From Hermatobates lingyangjiaoensis (lineage: Eukaryota > Arthropoda > Insecta > Hemiptera > Hermatobatidae): DNA of 64,000 nucleotides. Below are positions 13,309 to 26,392 of the stretch, one piece after another. The notes below the pieces were generated by a model. It did not search any database. It was not told the origin of the DNA and saw only the letters and a program-made list of their open reading frames with translations. Each line of letters begins with the position of its first letter. Position 1 is the stretch's first letter. The stretch is from NCBI GenBank assembly GCA_026182355.1, contig JAPFBL010000943.1:1-64000 (forward strand), in the 5' to 3' direction. The position numbers and the translations under genes were made by a program.

Positions 13309-16300
13309 TCAGACACTCTTCATATGTTGGTTCTGCATATGCCTTGTAAAACTACGTCTATAATTAGTTTTAAATGAACAATAAAAACAACAGAACTCAA
13401 CCTTTTGACCTTTATGAACTCGCATAACATGAGTTCTTAATCTTCCTTTAGAGGATGTATGAAAACTGCAGTCATGACATTTATATAGTCCATATTTATG
13501 TGTGCGGTTGATATGCATTGTAAAATTACCTCTATGATTTGTTTTATATGAACAATAAAAACAAGAATATTCAGCCTTTTGACCTTTATGAACTCGCATA
13601 ACATGAGTTCTTAATCTTCCTTTAGAGGATGATTGAAAACTGCAGTCACGGACATTTATATATTCCATATTGATGTGTACAGTCTATATGCCTTTAAAAT
13701 AACCTCTATATTTGTTTTAAAGAACAATAAAAACAAGAAAAATCTGCCTTTTCACCATTATGATTTCGCAAAAGATGTGCTCTCAAAAGTTTCTTAGACG
13801 ATGTTTCAAGACTGCAGTCCTGACATTTATATATTCCATATCGATGTTTATAGTCTATATGAATTTGCAGATTGTGTTTCCGGACAGTCATGTAAGGGCA
13901 CAAAGCACAGTAATACGTTATTTCAAATGGATTATGAGCAGTGTAAACATGTTGCTGAAACATTTCAGTATTTTTACAAACCTTTTTGCATAGGCAACAC
14001 TGAAACTCTGATTGATTCCTATGTTTTAAATTCAAATGGCTGAAATATACATCTTTTCTGTTACTCGAATAACTACAAATAGAACAGCTGAAAATGACTT
14101 CAGAAGAGTGCTCCCATTCTCTGTGCTTCTTCAATTGATATGTAGATTTAAATGCCTTCTTACATGACTTGCAAGTATATTTATACACAAACTTAGAATG
14201 TTTAGAAAGTTCATGCCTCAAAAGATGTTGACTCGTCTTTGCTTCATACGAACAATGCTTACACTTAAAACTTTTTCCAGAATGCAGATATTTAAAATGA
14301 TGAGATAAGTATTCCTTGTTAGTCGACGAATAGCTACATAAACTACATTTCAATAAATCTTTACTCTTGTTATGGACAATCCTCATATGCCGAGACATAT
14401 TTCCAGCAGATAATATAGAACCGCACACATGACATGCTTCTTTAATGTGAACATGTAATCTATGCCGTTCTAATAAACTCTTGGTGCCTGCACTATATTC
14501 GCACTCTTGGCAGCTAAAGACTCTTTCCCCTAGAGGGTGAGAACGATGCAAGTGTTGCTTCAAACATCTGACACTCGAGAATACTTTACTAGGACAAAAG
14601 CCACACTGTAATCGACGTTCACTGTGACGGTCTTCATAATGTGTTATCATCTTCGATCGCCATTGGTGTCTATAATCACACTTATTACATTTTAACATTC
14701 TTTCCTTTCCTGATATAATCTCTCTAGCAATATTATCTATAGACTTTTCAGATTTTTTGGGGAAACACCCTACATATTTGGAAAACTTCATCATATGATG
14801 CTGCCATTCACATTCTTCAGTGAACTGCTGATGGCAGCAGTAGCACTGATACACATCTTCAGTGGCATCAGCATCCCTGTTGTGTGTAAATGTCTTTCTA
14901 GTTTCCACAATTCTTCTGAGTATTACTGAAGAACCATTCTTATCATTAGTACTATATCGACCTACATTTTCGTCACTACAAGGCAATGTAGTTCTTAGAT
15001 CCTTATCTATCAGAGCTTTTTCTGTTCGTTCTTCCAAAGTGTCAAACCCACCACTGTTATCTTCTGCCTTCACATAAAAGCTGACAGTATTGTTACAGTC
15101 ACTACTCGTTATTACATCACTGACTTCTTCTTTTATATTGCAACATTTAGTATCGTCCTGTTCATACTTTATAACATCTTCTGGTTTTGAGTCTATTCTA
15201 CTGCTGTGGAACTATCACAATATGTTACCTCATTATCCTCTTCTGTCTTAATGTTGATACATAATCTATCAGCTATGTTATCCCTGCTGAATCATCGTTG
15301 TTTCTTCTTGCTCTTCTTTTGCCGTTTAGCTATGTTCTGATCCGTAACTTTTTTGAATTCATTACATTCATGTACTCCGTGTCCACTGAGGTTCTGCACT
15401 TCCTTTAGGATATCACTAACTACTGATAGACTTTGATTTCATAATGTCAACGAGTTTGACTTGAACTTCCTTTAGTCTTCTAGCATGCATTCTCCAGTCT
15501 TCACCTGGAAAATCAACACTCAACATTAAACAACTCATACTAACATCATGTGTCGTGTGATTTATATGTCCACAAGTTTGCATGACTGTAACTTCATGCA
15601 ATACATAAGAATAGAATTGTCATTTACTTAACCTGCCTTAATAGGATTTAAATCTTAAATTCAATGATCAATAATAATTATTTAATGTGATCTTAAAACT
15701 ATAGTAAACAATAACTCATGTATTTGTCTAAAATATTAGAGCTGTCATTGTGTGCATAGATATGACATTGTCTATTATGAGGAACACCAGTATTTCGTCT
15801 TCTCTAAATAATAGTGTCAGATTGTTCAATTATTATTTATTGCTCTGTGTATACGTGTATATGCACACACTGTGCATATTGTGTGTAATCACAATTAGTA
15901 AACTGAATATAACGTATTATTTAAACAAATATCTGAAATACAAGTTTACCTGAACGTAGAATATTATAAGGATCTTCCTCAACTTTAATTTCGCTCACCA
16001 AGTCGCATTCTTCTGGAAGAAAAAATCCATTACACTTTTTTTTTCAAAATTTACGAAAAATCAAAAGGCGAAAAAATGTACAGTATTTAAATTGAATATT
16101 TCTATGTGTTAGTTTATTGTAATTGAAATAATATTATCAAAAAACGGCAGACATGTTTAATGTATGGTATACCAGTTTAAATTTCCAAATACCAGTTAAT
16201 AAAAATAATAAAACATTTTTTATTATGCCATTCGGGAAACTTATTTCTGAGATGAGAAATTACAAATACTATGAGTGGAAATTTAAATGTGTATATAAAT

Positions 16301-16443
16301 AAAAAAAAATGTTATAAATATTTTTGAGAATATTCAACAGGATTGAACACAAAATGTGATTGAAATTATGAATCTAACAATTCTAAAATTCATTTCAAAG
16401 ACAAAAACACTTTACCTTCTTTAATCTTCGAATTTCCAAACAT
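13309..16443 (-). pseudogene. multi-C2H2 zinc-finger gene, copy 2, several frameshifts
   Basis: Exon 1 16416-16443 (MFGNSKIKE) and exon 2 15950-16012 are intact with good splice sites. Exon 3 (13309-15504) is broken: frameshifts between about 15420 and 15080 in the acidic N-terminal block, and another near 13700 in the finger region. The longest open part, 13706-15073, encodes 455 residues and about 12 fingers, including the CHVCGSILSAGNM finger that copy 3 lost. A second part, 13309-13668, encodes the last four fingers. Some of the indels fall in short homopolymers, so assembly error is possible for part of them, but several breaks together favour a pseudogene. Confidence 0.8.
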
Positions 16444-16787
16444 GATTTTCAATAAACAAAACAGGCGGAGGTTTCACACAGTGTTGCATGACAGAATTCT
16501 TCCTCTAAGCCTCTGATAATCAAACTTATTTCTTTTACCGCCTCTTTTGAAAATCAATAATCTTTCAGCACACCCCCATTTTTATATACTTCTAAAACTT
16601 AAAAACCACAATTTCATTACCTTAATTAATTTAGTTATATTAGTCGGTTCTGTTTAAATTTGTGTTCTAAATTAGAAATATTTACCTGTGAGACCAAATA
16701 AATACAACTTTATAATATTAAATATATATATTCATCAAATTAAAAGTAAAATATAAATATGTAATCAGTTTTCGTTTGCACACTAAT

Positions 16788-18940
16788 CTAATGAGATGGA
16801 TGAATTTCATGATATTTAATAAGTTTGATGATATCAGGTTCGATTTTACTCAAAAACAGTCGTACGTCGCCACGTTTGGTAACTTGCAAATGATTTCTCT
16901 TTTTAGTAAGCAGCGTTTTAGTCACAGCGCTAAATCCACATTCACACAAATATGACAATATGAATGCTATCAGAAACCGTTCAACAATAGACCAAAATCC
17001 AGGGTACAACTGCGGAACAGGGTACGAAAGCAGCAACGACATTTTTTTGTTTTTATTAAGTTCAAGTCAATCCTTGAAGTTGGAGATTCATATCATTATG
17101 CAATGTATAAAAGTCTATCAGGTATGAATTATCATTCTTTGAAGTTTTCGCGTAATTCTGTGACTTCGTTTTCCAAGAACTCTATAACAGAGTCAAAGAG
17201 ATTGTAAAAACGAGTCAGACAATTTCTTTTTGATAGCCAACACACTTCTGTGTGAAAGATTAATCTGTTGAAATCTTCATCATTATCAACACAAAGCCGA
17301 TTAAATTATCAACAAAAGCCGAAACACTTAAAGAGTTGTCTCGGCGTTTATTGCCTGCTCTGATGACATGTTGCAATGATTGAAATAGACGTTAACTTAA
17401 ATTTCCAGCAACTAAATCCTGTCGATGTATAACGCAATATACAGCAAGCAGATCAGGACAATTGTTTGTTAAGTATTATATGAAGGCTTATTGACACCCC
17501 GTCATGGCTGGAGCACCATCTGTAGACTGATATACGAGGTGTGAATTAAAGTAGTGAACTGGCAACGTCGCTTTCCGCTCTGGCAACGCTGGAGACGCGT
17601 GGCCTTGAGTAGCGTCAGGTGCACGTGTGAATGCGCCTCCAGTATGAAACTGAAACCGCCACAGCATTTGTTTTTTCCTACGTTGGTTTTCGTGAAATGG
17701 TTTTTTCTTGAGCGTTTTAAAAATGAGTGACCCAAAGTTGAGCAGCGGGTGCAATCAAATTTTGCTTCAGACTTTGGACATAATGCAACCGAAACTTTTT
17801 GGAAAAACTTTCAGGAGCCTATGAGAACGTGTTTTATCAAGGGAACAGGTTTTTTCGGTGGTTTAAGGAATTTTCAGAAGGAAGAGAGTCGATTGAAGAC
17901 GAACCACGACAATGGGTGTTTGCATCACACAACGCGCCCTGTCACACTGCCATCTCAATAAACAGTTTTTGGCCATAAAAACATTCTGTTGCTCCTCCCT
18001 CCTTATTCACTAGACTTGGAGTCCTTGTGACTTTTCCTCTTCCCGAGATTGAAAAAATCACCTCAAAGGGAACTCTTTCGGGACACTACAAAACATACAA
18101 AACTTCTGTAACCGACTAGCTGAAGGCCATTCCCAGAACCGAGTTCCAGCAATGCTACAATGATTGGAAGGACCGTCTCCAGCGCCTGTGTGGCTTCCGA
18201 AGGGAACTATTTTGAAGGTGACAATTCACATTGAATTATATTTGAATAGAAAATTTAAAAAAAAATCAGTCTCACTACTTTATTTACACACCTCGTAATA
18301 TTCTTCAACGGAATTCCTTTTTTATCACATAACCTTTTCAGTGTTTTAAATACGATTTCTCTTTTTTCTGTCTGCCTCTAAAATTTCTAGCAAATAAAAC
18401 TTCTTGACATAGTTTTTCATCTTTAATAAATCTCACGTAAGGCAACAACAATGCTTCATTAGTTGGTGAAGTGGACTCATCCAACTGGATTGAAAATTTA
18501 CTGGCCTTCACATGATTGCACAATGACCTGTCAATGTTTTCAGCCATTTCATCAATTCGTCTTTGGACAGAACTATTGCTCATGGAATTTCTCGAATTAT
18601 ATCTGCCGCCGGTTTATGGAGCACAGTAGTTATACTTCTTTTACCGCAGACAAAATTAGCATTTCTCCGATAGGACGTGGTTTACCTGTTTGAGCAATTG
18701 ACTGAAGGATATTGTATGAATCTCGAAGTCCGTCATCGTCTTGCTTAGCAGCCATCGAAAAAACTTTCGATACACTTGGCTGAGCATTATGCTTCTTTTC
18801 AGATCATGAAAATATGCTACATTTTTGTCCTTCTCATCCGAATGAATTTTAGTCAAATGACTTGATGTCTTGATGCCTTCATCGCTTCCTTTGAAAATGT
18901 TTTTGAACAAAGAAGGCGCAAAAGCAAACGATAGTTTTGT
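16788..18940 (-). mobile_element. hAT transposase relic, unit 2, split by a mariner
   Basis: Minus-strand pieces of a hAT transposase of the ZMYM/ZBED5/FAM200-like group. The N-proximal part lies at 18338-18910 (VQRRIDEMAENI, then KFSIQLDESTSPTNEALL). The C-terminal dimerisation region lies at 16788-17042 (LCECGFSAV, then KKRNHLQV and LSKIEPDI). Stops and frameshifts are present. A mariner interrupts it at 17535-18295. It lies upstream of, and on the same strand as, zinc-finger copy 2. Confidence 0.85.
17535..18295 (+). mobile_element. mariner element, internally deleted, inside the unit 2 hAT
   Basis: Terminal inverted repeats of about 28 bases starting CGAGGTGTG, flanked by TA at 17533-17534 and 18296-18297. 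Plus-strand transposase remnants: GHNATETF and GRESIED near the start, then a HNAPCHTAIS-like segment and a degraded PYSLDLE segment, ending in a YFEGD-like C-terminus. Frameshifts and stops are present. Unit 3 has the empty site near 27340-27355 (CTGAAATAGTATTC), so the insertion came after the duplication of these two units, or was lost from one. Confidence 0.9.
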
Positions 18941-18949
18941 CGTATTTCT

Positions 18950-19690
18950 AAGAATCCATATTTAATATATTCCGGTATTTCCGTTTCTTGTTTTCTGTTT
19001 CCAACATGGCTTTGTTTTCAAAAATATGTAAATAAAGTGTGAACTTAAATACTTGTTTAAAGATAGCACGCCAAACCACAACTCGTTTATCTCTTTCGAC
19101 GCTCAATCGTACTGAGCAAGAATCGATGAACCAGACGATTTCTACAGGATTGCACCAATAGCATTATTTAAGTTTAGCATTTAGTTGGCAAAGTATGTAT
19201 ATTGTTCAGCATATACTGGTATCTATTGATGAAAATTAAAACTTTATATTTTTGTAAAAGTTTGTACTTCACAATAATTTTTGATAGTGCTGTACTTCTT
19301 TTCGTCCTAAAAACTTATGTTGCGTCTAGTGACCAAACAATAACAACACGGTTTTTATTGTTATCAATAGTCAATTATCAATTATCAATAGATTGAGATT
19401 GCTTTTTATGCATTTCTCGAAAGCCTAAATTTAGAGTAAATATATTTCGCTTTCATTATGGATTGAACATAGGACTAATACATACAAATATATATCATTG
19501 ATACTTGATACTTAAATGTTGATTAATTTTAGTAAATGTAGTTCCACGTAGTACATATGTATTTGTACGTGCTATTATTGTTTCTTCATATATGTACGTG
19601 CATTGCTACAGAGTGTGTATTTACTAATTTGCAAAGTAAAAATGATTTCATCTCATCATTGCTATTTCAAAATTACTATTATTGTACTTG
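18950..19690. other. flank of unit 2, matching 27765-28390
   Basis: Shared non-coding sequence (TCTTTCGACGCTCAATCGTA, then GATTGCACCA) found to the right of the hAT in units 2 and 3. No gene seen. Confidence 0.65.
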
Positions 19691-22690
19691 TTTACCATTA
19701 TTGTAAACTCATCTAACATAAGACATATAAAGCTGAAACTTTTACAGTAAATTTGTGTAGGTCTAACTTAAAATATAGGCTCTGAATTGATTGGAAATTC
19801 AACGTAGAAGTGAAGTTATGGATGTTTAAAGGAAAAACGTTTGTCACAGGTAAACTCAGCCACCATAAGACATGGCGAGCTGAAACATTGACACTGGATG
19901 TGTGTATGCCTAACTTAAAATACGGGATCTAAATAGATTTATAATTCAGTACAGAAGCGAAGTTATAGGGCTTTAAGCGTATTTTCCTAACTTCATAGAC
20001 AAGTTTGTTTTGAAAATACACAGGTGTGGAAAGTAGGTATTGTTAGTTGATTTTAATATCATTGGAGCATATGAATATATTGCGTATTTGACATCTTTGA
20101 AAAGTTGTTTCAAAGATTCTTAATAGTTTTGTAAACGAGCAATTCTCAACCCTTAATATAGACAAGCGGGAAAAATCAACAAACAAGTTGTTACGCTATA
20201 TCATACCGAGGAAAGAACTTAGAAGTCAGTAAAGAGATTGGATTAGTTATGAAGAAGCAGTTCATTATCCAATTGAATTTCTTGACCCTGAATTTATTTC
20301 TTTTGGACTGCCTGCTCATGAGTAAAAACTTCAAGTAGGAGCACCAATCATGCTGCAATTTAGTTGAAGTAACAAATTTCATGTTACGAAACATGAGTGC
20401 CACAAAACTGTGCAACGGGACACGACTCTGAGTTCGTGTTCTGTATAGATATGCCATAGAGGCGAACATAATGACTGGATGTTGTATTGGGGAATCTGTG
20501 TGTATACCACGTATACCATTTATTCCGAACTACTGTCTGTTTCCGCTGAAATGATTGCAAATTCCAGTCAGAGTCTATTTCGCAATGACGTTAACTAAGT
20601 CGCAAAGGGAGACTTTAACTAATGCAGGAATTCAAGGGTAGAAATGTAGATCCGGGTACCCCTTGTAAATATGGCGACTTGAAATAAATCCGACATATTG
20701 AGGGTTTATGTATCGATATATTGTTCTAATTGACAAGTATATGACGTCATAAACGTAAATTGATTGAAATTAATTAAAATGAATTTTTTTAATGCGAAAT
20801 ATTAAAAAATGAAGAATAAGATAATATAAAGGTTATAAAATAGAAAGGGAAGTATGAAATAGTAAAAGACAATGTGTATACGAGATACTATTATAAAATT
20901 TGTTGAATGGAAATAAAAAAAAAAAAAACCAGAAAGGGATATTATGACTAACCTCTCATCAAATCACTAAAAAAGCTCTCATCAAATCGTCAGTATCTGA
21001 ATGAACTCGTCTCCACATGTACTCCGCGAGGTACGAGTCAAACTGATCTCTGACGGTCCGATTAGACAGACACTCCTTTTTATGGCAGACCATGTTCCCT
21101 CAATTGCATTAGTATGCACTTCATTTTCAGGGTTTTTAAAATGAAGGGAATGATTGACTGTGAGATGCCTGAAGCCCTCATCTGCTAAACAATCACACGT
21201 TCCGCACTAGCACCCATCAATCGTGTAAAAAAAAAACAAACCTAAAGGTTCCATACCAAAAAAAAGAAATAAGCTGGCTAATTTGGAAGCAACGGGAAAA
21301 AAAAGAGGCACAAACTAAACCACATGGAGCGTGTAAGAAGGTTATGAAGAGGTATTTAGTTCCTGTTTTTGCCGGTAGTTTGAACAATAGACCAATTACA
21401 ATGAAGGATTGCTCTGGAATATTGACATGCGCAAATAACATCGACTGACTCCAATATCAATAGTAGATATCGATATCGATTCCCAACCGACTGTCTCCCA
21501 GCTATTAGCTAGCCGCCATGTCGGGGGTACCCGGATCTACATTTCAGCCGAATTCAAGTTAGCAAAACCAAGTTTTTCTCACATGGTCAACTGGAGTTTA
21601 CTTGCTCAAGAGTCAGAGGTTTCAACTGTTTGTTCTTCCATGAACCTGAAGGACAGACAGCTAATGTAGTGTATACAGGGGCATTTGTTTAACATTGTAC
21701 TAATAATGGTATTTTCTTCTGTTCTATAATTTCTAATGACATTTTCGAATATCAAGTATAATAGAACTTTTTTTTCCATCAAAGACGGGTACGTTTTCTT
21801 TGTATTATATATAACTGGTAAACTTTTTTTTAATTTAATATTTGCTTAATAAATACACTGGTAATAATGTAAGGTATCGGACCAGAGTAGCCCAGTGGCT
21901 TGCGTGATCGCCGATGACAGTAGTGCAAATGTATTATAAATAAATACAATAAAGACATTTTTTTTATTTTAATATTTGCGTAATATAAACACTGGTAATA
22001 AAGTAAGGTATGGAACCAGAGTAGCCCAGTGGCTTGCGTGCTGGCTGTTGACTGGGAGCACGTTAATTAGAACTAACTCATTTCAAGTTTTCTTTACGTT
22101 TCATACTTTAGAGTAGCCACATGTACCCTTAGAATAATTTCTGTCTGTCGGTTTGTCCACAAAATATTGCCACCATAATACATATAAAGCTGAAACACTG
22201 ATTGTAGATTCGTGTATGTCTAACTTAAAATCTAATCTTTGGATGGATGGATTATTCAATGATGAAGCGAAGTTATGAACTTTTAAGTCGTGTTTGGCTA
22301 ACTACACACACATGTTTATTTTGAAAATATACAGGTGTAGCAATTAGGTATTGTTAGTTGACGTTAATTCCATTTGCGTACATGAATATATGCTTATGAC
22401 AAAATGCTAATATATGAATATTATGCTTATTTGAGCTTATTGACAAGGTGTTTCCCAGAGTTCAAGCTGTACTATCTATTCAGAATAAATAGCTTTGTGA
22501 ACGAGCAATGCTCAAGCCTTACAAATGAACAGGCAGGAAAAATCAACAAACATGTTCTTACGCTATGTCAACCCGAAGATAGAACTATTCAGTAAAAAGG
22601 AGAAATAGAAGAAGTCAGTAAAGAGAGTGATTAGTAATGAGGAAGTTGTTAATTATCTAACTGAATTTCTTGACTCCGTGACAGTACAGC
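19690..22690 (+). mobile_element. Helitron dimer, interrupted by a Merlin, truncated on the right
   Basis: Shared unit sequence stops near 19690 and unit 3 sequence begins near 22690. Between them is a plus-strand Helitron: repeats at 19725-19960, helicase remnants at 20060-20620 and 21550-21700 (split by the Merlin), an internal terminus near 21775-21800, a tandem tail at 21830-22040 and a second body at 22040-22690 that ends without a terminus. It replaces the spacer normally found between units. Confidence 0.78.
20637..21549 (-). mobile_element. Merlin (IS1016-like) DNA transposon relic
   Basis: The 913-bp element has terminal inverted repeats of 26 bases (24 match, core GAAATGTAGATCCGGGTACC) and is flanked by 9-bp direct repeats GAATTCAAG at 20628-20636 and 21550-21558. 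The minus strand around 20960-21180 encodes the Merlin/IS1016 transposase segment with HLTVNHSLHFKNPE and TNAIEGTWSAIKRSV, then a frameshift into a YLAEYMWRR-like tail. Merlin elements make 8-9 bp duplications. The Helitron copy at 8250-10263 has the empty site (near 9155). Confidence 0.9.
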
Positions 22691-22819
22691 TGTCAGCTAC
22701 ACGACGACCTTGTCAAACGGAAAATTAGAAACTGTAAGTGTGTACTTTCAATTTCTCTAGGTTTCATCATCTACATTGAACTCTGTTTGTTCCTGTCGTG
22801 TCGTATTTTCAACGAAAAA

Positions 22820-22820
<1 letters not shown>

Positions 22821-22861
<41 letters not shown>
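22821..22861. repeat. (AT)n microsatellite
   Basis: About 40 bases of pure TA dinucleotide in unit 3. The other units have only a short TATATATGCA at the same place, so it expanded in this unit. Confidence 0.97.
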
Positions 22862-22863
<2 letters not shown>

Positions 22864-23202
22864 ACAAAAATAGACCTTTCTCTTCTTGATTTATATCCTT
22901 GGTATGTTGAAGTATGGAGGGTACATTTCATAGTCAATGTTCAGCTGAGAAATGACAGGGTGTCAGCAAACGAATGAACCCTGTCCTTCGGCTGTATAAT
23001 AAAAGTACTAGTTTCAACTTTTTTAGACATAATAGTTTGGAGACAACAAGGAAATTTACAGAAATGAAATTAACACCAATTAATAATTAAAAAACATTTA
23101 TTTCAAGATTAGACTATGACAATGCAAGTATTCCCTACGAATAACATTTCAATTCAAACACGTCCTGTTGTCCAGTCGTATTCATTTCACAGTGTTCAAG
23201 TA

Positions 23203-26200
23203 TCAGACACCCTTCATATGTTGGTTCTGCAGATGCCTTATAAAACTACTTCTATAATTAGTTTTAAATGAACAATAAAAACAACAAAAATCTTTATGAT
23301 TTCGTATAACATGAGTTCTTAATGTTCTTCTAGACGATGTTTGAAGACTGCAGTCACGACATTTATATAGTCCATATTGATGTGTCCAGTCTATATGCCT
23401 TGTAAAATTACCTCTATAGTTTGTTTTAAAGGAACAATAAAAACAAGAAAAATTTGCCTTTTCACCGTTATGATTTCGCAAAATATGAGCATTGAAAAGT
23501 TTCTTAGACGATGTTTCAAGACTGCAGTTCTGACATTTATATATTCCATATCCATGTTTACTCTCTACATGAACTCGCAGATTGTGTTTCCGGACACTCT
23601 TGAAATGGCACAACGCACAGTAATAAGTTATTTCAAATGGATTATGAGCAGTGTAAACATGCTTCTGAAACATTTCACTATTTTTACAAACCTTTTTGCA
23701 TAGGCAACACTGAAACTCTGATTGATTCCTATGTTTTAAATTCAAATGGCTGAAATATACATCTTTTCTGTTACTCAAATAACTACAACTAGAACAGCTG
23801 AAAATGACTTTGAAAGAGTGCTCCCATTTTCTGTGCTTGTTCAATTGATATGTAGATTTAAATTCCTTCCTACATGAGTTGCAAGTATATTTATACACAA
23901 ACTTAGAATGTTTAGAAACTTCATGAATCAAAAGACATCGATTCGTCTTTGCTTCATACGAACAATGCTTACACTTAAAACATTTTCTAGAATGCAGATT
24001 TTTTAAATGACAAGATAAGGTTATCTTGTTAGTCGTCGAATAGCTACATAAACTACATTTCAATAAATCTTTACTCGTGCTATGGACATTCCTCATATGC
24101 CGTTCTAATAAACTCTTGATGCCTGCACTATATTCGCACTCATCGCAGCTAAAGACTCTATCCCCTAGAGGGTGAGAACGACGCATGTGTTGCTTCAAAT
24201 ATTCGACACTCGAGAATACTTTACTAGGACAAAAGCCGCACTGTAGTCGACATTCACTGTGACGGGCTTCATAATGTTTTATCATCTTCGATCGCCATTG
24301 GTTACTATAATCACATTTATTACATTTTAGCATTCTTTCCTTTCCTGATAAAGTCACTTTAGCAATATTATCTATAATATTATCAGAATTTTTAGGGAAA
24401 CACCCTACATATTTGGAAAACTTCATCATATGGTGCTGCCATTCACATTCATCAGTAAACTGCTGATGGCAGCAGTAGCACTGATACACATCTTCAGTGG
24501 CATCAGGATCCCATATATATTTAAATGTCTTTCTCGTTTCCCCAACTTTCCTGAGTATTACTGAAGAACCATCCTTATCATTAGTACTATATCGACCTAT
24601 ATTTTCGTCACTACAAGGCAATGTAGTTCTAAAATCATTCTCTAACAGAGCTTTTTCTGTTCGTTCTTCCAAAGTGTCAAACCCACCACTGTTATCTTCT
24701 GCTTTCACATAAAAGCTGACAGTATTGTAACAGTCACTACTCGTTATTACATCACTGACTTCTTCTTTTATATTGCAACATTTAGTATCGTCCTGTTCAT
24801 ACTTTATAACATCTTCTGATTTTGAGTCTATTCTACTGCTCTGGTAACTATCACAATTGGTTACCTCATTATCTTCTTCTGCCATTATGTTGATGTATAA
24901 TGAATTAGCTATGTTATCCCTGCATTTTGTGTTCAGAGCATTTTTTGTTCGTTCCTCCAAAGTCATAACCCTACCACTGTTATCTTCTGCTTTCACATAA
25001 AAGTTGACAGTATTGTTACAGTCACTACTCGTTATGACATCACTGACTTCTTCTTTTATATTGGAACATACAGTATCGTCCTGTTCATACTTTATAACAT
25101 CTTCTGATTTTGAGTCTAGTCTACTGCTCTGGTAACTATCACAATTGGTTACCTCATTATCCTCTTCTTTCTTTATGTTAATGCATAATGTATTAGCTAT
25201 GTTATCCCTGCTGATATCATTGTTGTTTCTTCTTGCTCTTCTTTTGCCGTTAGCTATGTTCTGATGAGTAACTTCTTTGAATTCATTACATTCTAGTTCT
25301 CCGTGTCCACTGAGGTTCTGCACTTTCTTTAGGATATCACTACTACTGATAGACTTTGATTTCACAATGTCAACGAGTATGACTTGAACTTCCTTTAGTC
25401 TTCTAGCATGCATTCTCCAGTCTTCACCTGGAAATCAACACTCAACATTAAACAACTCATACTAACATCATGTGTCTTGTTATTATATATGTCCACAAGT
25501 TTGCATGACTGTAATTTCAGACAATACATAAGAATAGAATTGTATGTTATTTAACCTGCCTTAATAGATTTAAATCTTAAATTCAATGATAAATAATAAT
25601 TATTTAATGTGATTATAAAACTATAGTAACCAATAACTCATGTATTTTCCTATGAACTATTTGTCTAAAAGATTAGATCAGTCATCGTTAGCACAGATAT
25701 GACATTGTCCGTTATGAGGAACACCAGTATTTCGTCTTCTGAAAATAATAGTGTCACATTGTTCAAAATTATTTATTGCTCTGTGTATACGAGTATATAC
25801 AAACACTGTGTATATTGTGTGTAATCACAATTAGTAGACTGAATATTACGTATTATTTAACAAATAACTGCAATACAAGTTTACCTGAACGTAGAATATT
25901 ATAAGGATCTTCCTCAACTTTAATTTCGCTCAGCAAGTCGCATTCTTCTGGAAGATAAAATTCATTACACTTTTTTTCAATATTTACGAAAAATCAAATG
26001 GCGTTACTTTATTGTAATTGAAATGCTATTATCAAAAAAGGGCAGACATGTATGGTATACAAATTTCCAAACACCAGTTAAAAAAAAATAAAACATTTTT
26101 TATTATGCCATTAGGGAGACTTATTTTTGAGATGAGAAATCACAAATACTATCAGTTGAAATTTAATTCAGTATCCGTATCAGAATAAAAAAGCAGGTAT

Positions 26201-26392
26201 TCGCATCTAATAATTTTATATACACCTAATTTTTATAAGTGTATATAAATAAAAAAAATGTTATAAACATTTTGGAGCATTGCAAACAGGATTAAACACA
26301 TAATGTGATTTAAATTATGAATTTAACAATTCCAAAATTCATTTCAAAGACAAAAACACTTTACCTTCTTTAATCCTCAAATTTCCCAACAT
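23203..26392 (-). CDS. multi-C2H2 zinc-finger protein, copy 3, intact, three exons
   Basis: Likely a nuclear DNA-binding protein. Exons on plus coordinates: 26365-26392 (ATG, MLGNLRIKE), 25885-25947 (ECDLLSEIKVEEDPYNILRS) and 23203-25427 (GEDWRMHARR to stop); phases join at both GT-AG junctions, giving about 771 residues. The large exon is open from an internal Met at 25413. The N-terminal third is acidic with repeated psi-K-x-E tetrads (IKVE, IKKE, IKEE, VKAE), matching the SUMO-site consensus, and a basic KRRARR patch. An internal duplication repeats the block from NIAN to KAEDNSG. The C-terminal part has about 14 C2H2 fingers, the first atypical (CYCC...HH). It lacks one finger found in copies 2, 4 and 5 (28-codon deletion). 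AATAAA on minus lies at 23097-23102, about 100 bases after the stop. No ZAD, KRAB or BTB domain is seen. Confidence 0.88.

Noticed and set aside
17488..17754. Minus-strand ORFs over the mariner
   Set aside because: They run across the mariner/hAT junction against the transposase strand and match no family.
21820..22040. Tandem tail of the Helitrons as an independent satellite
   Set aside because: It is always found next to Helitron termini in the same orientation, so I treat it as part of the element.
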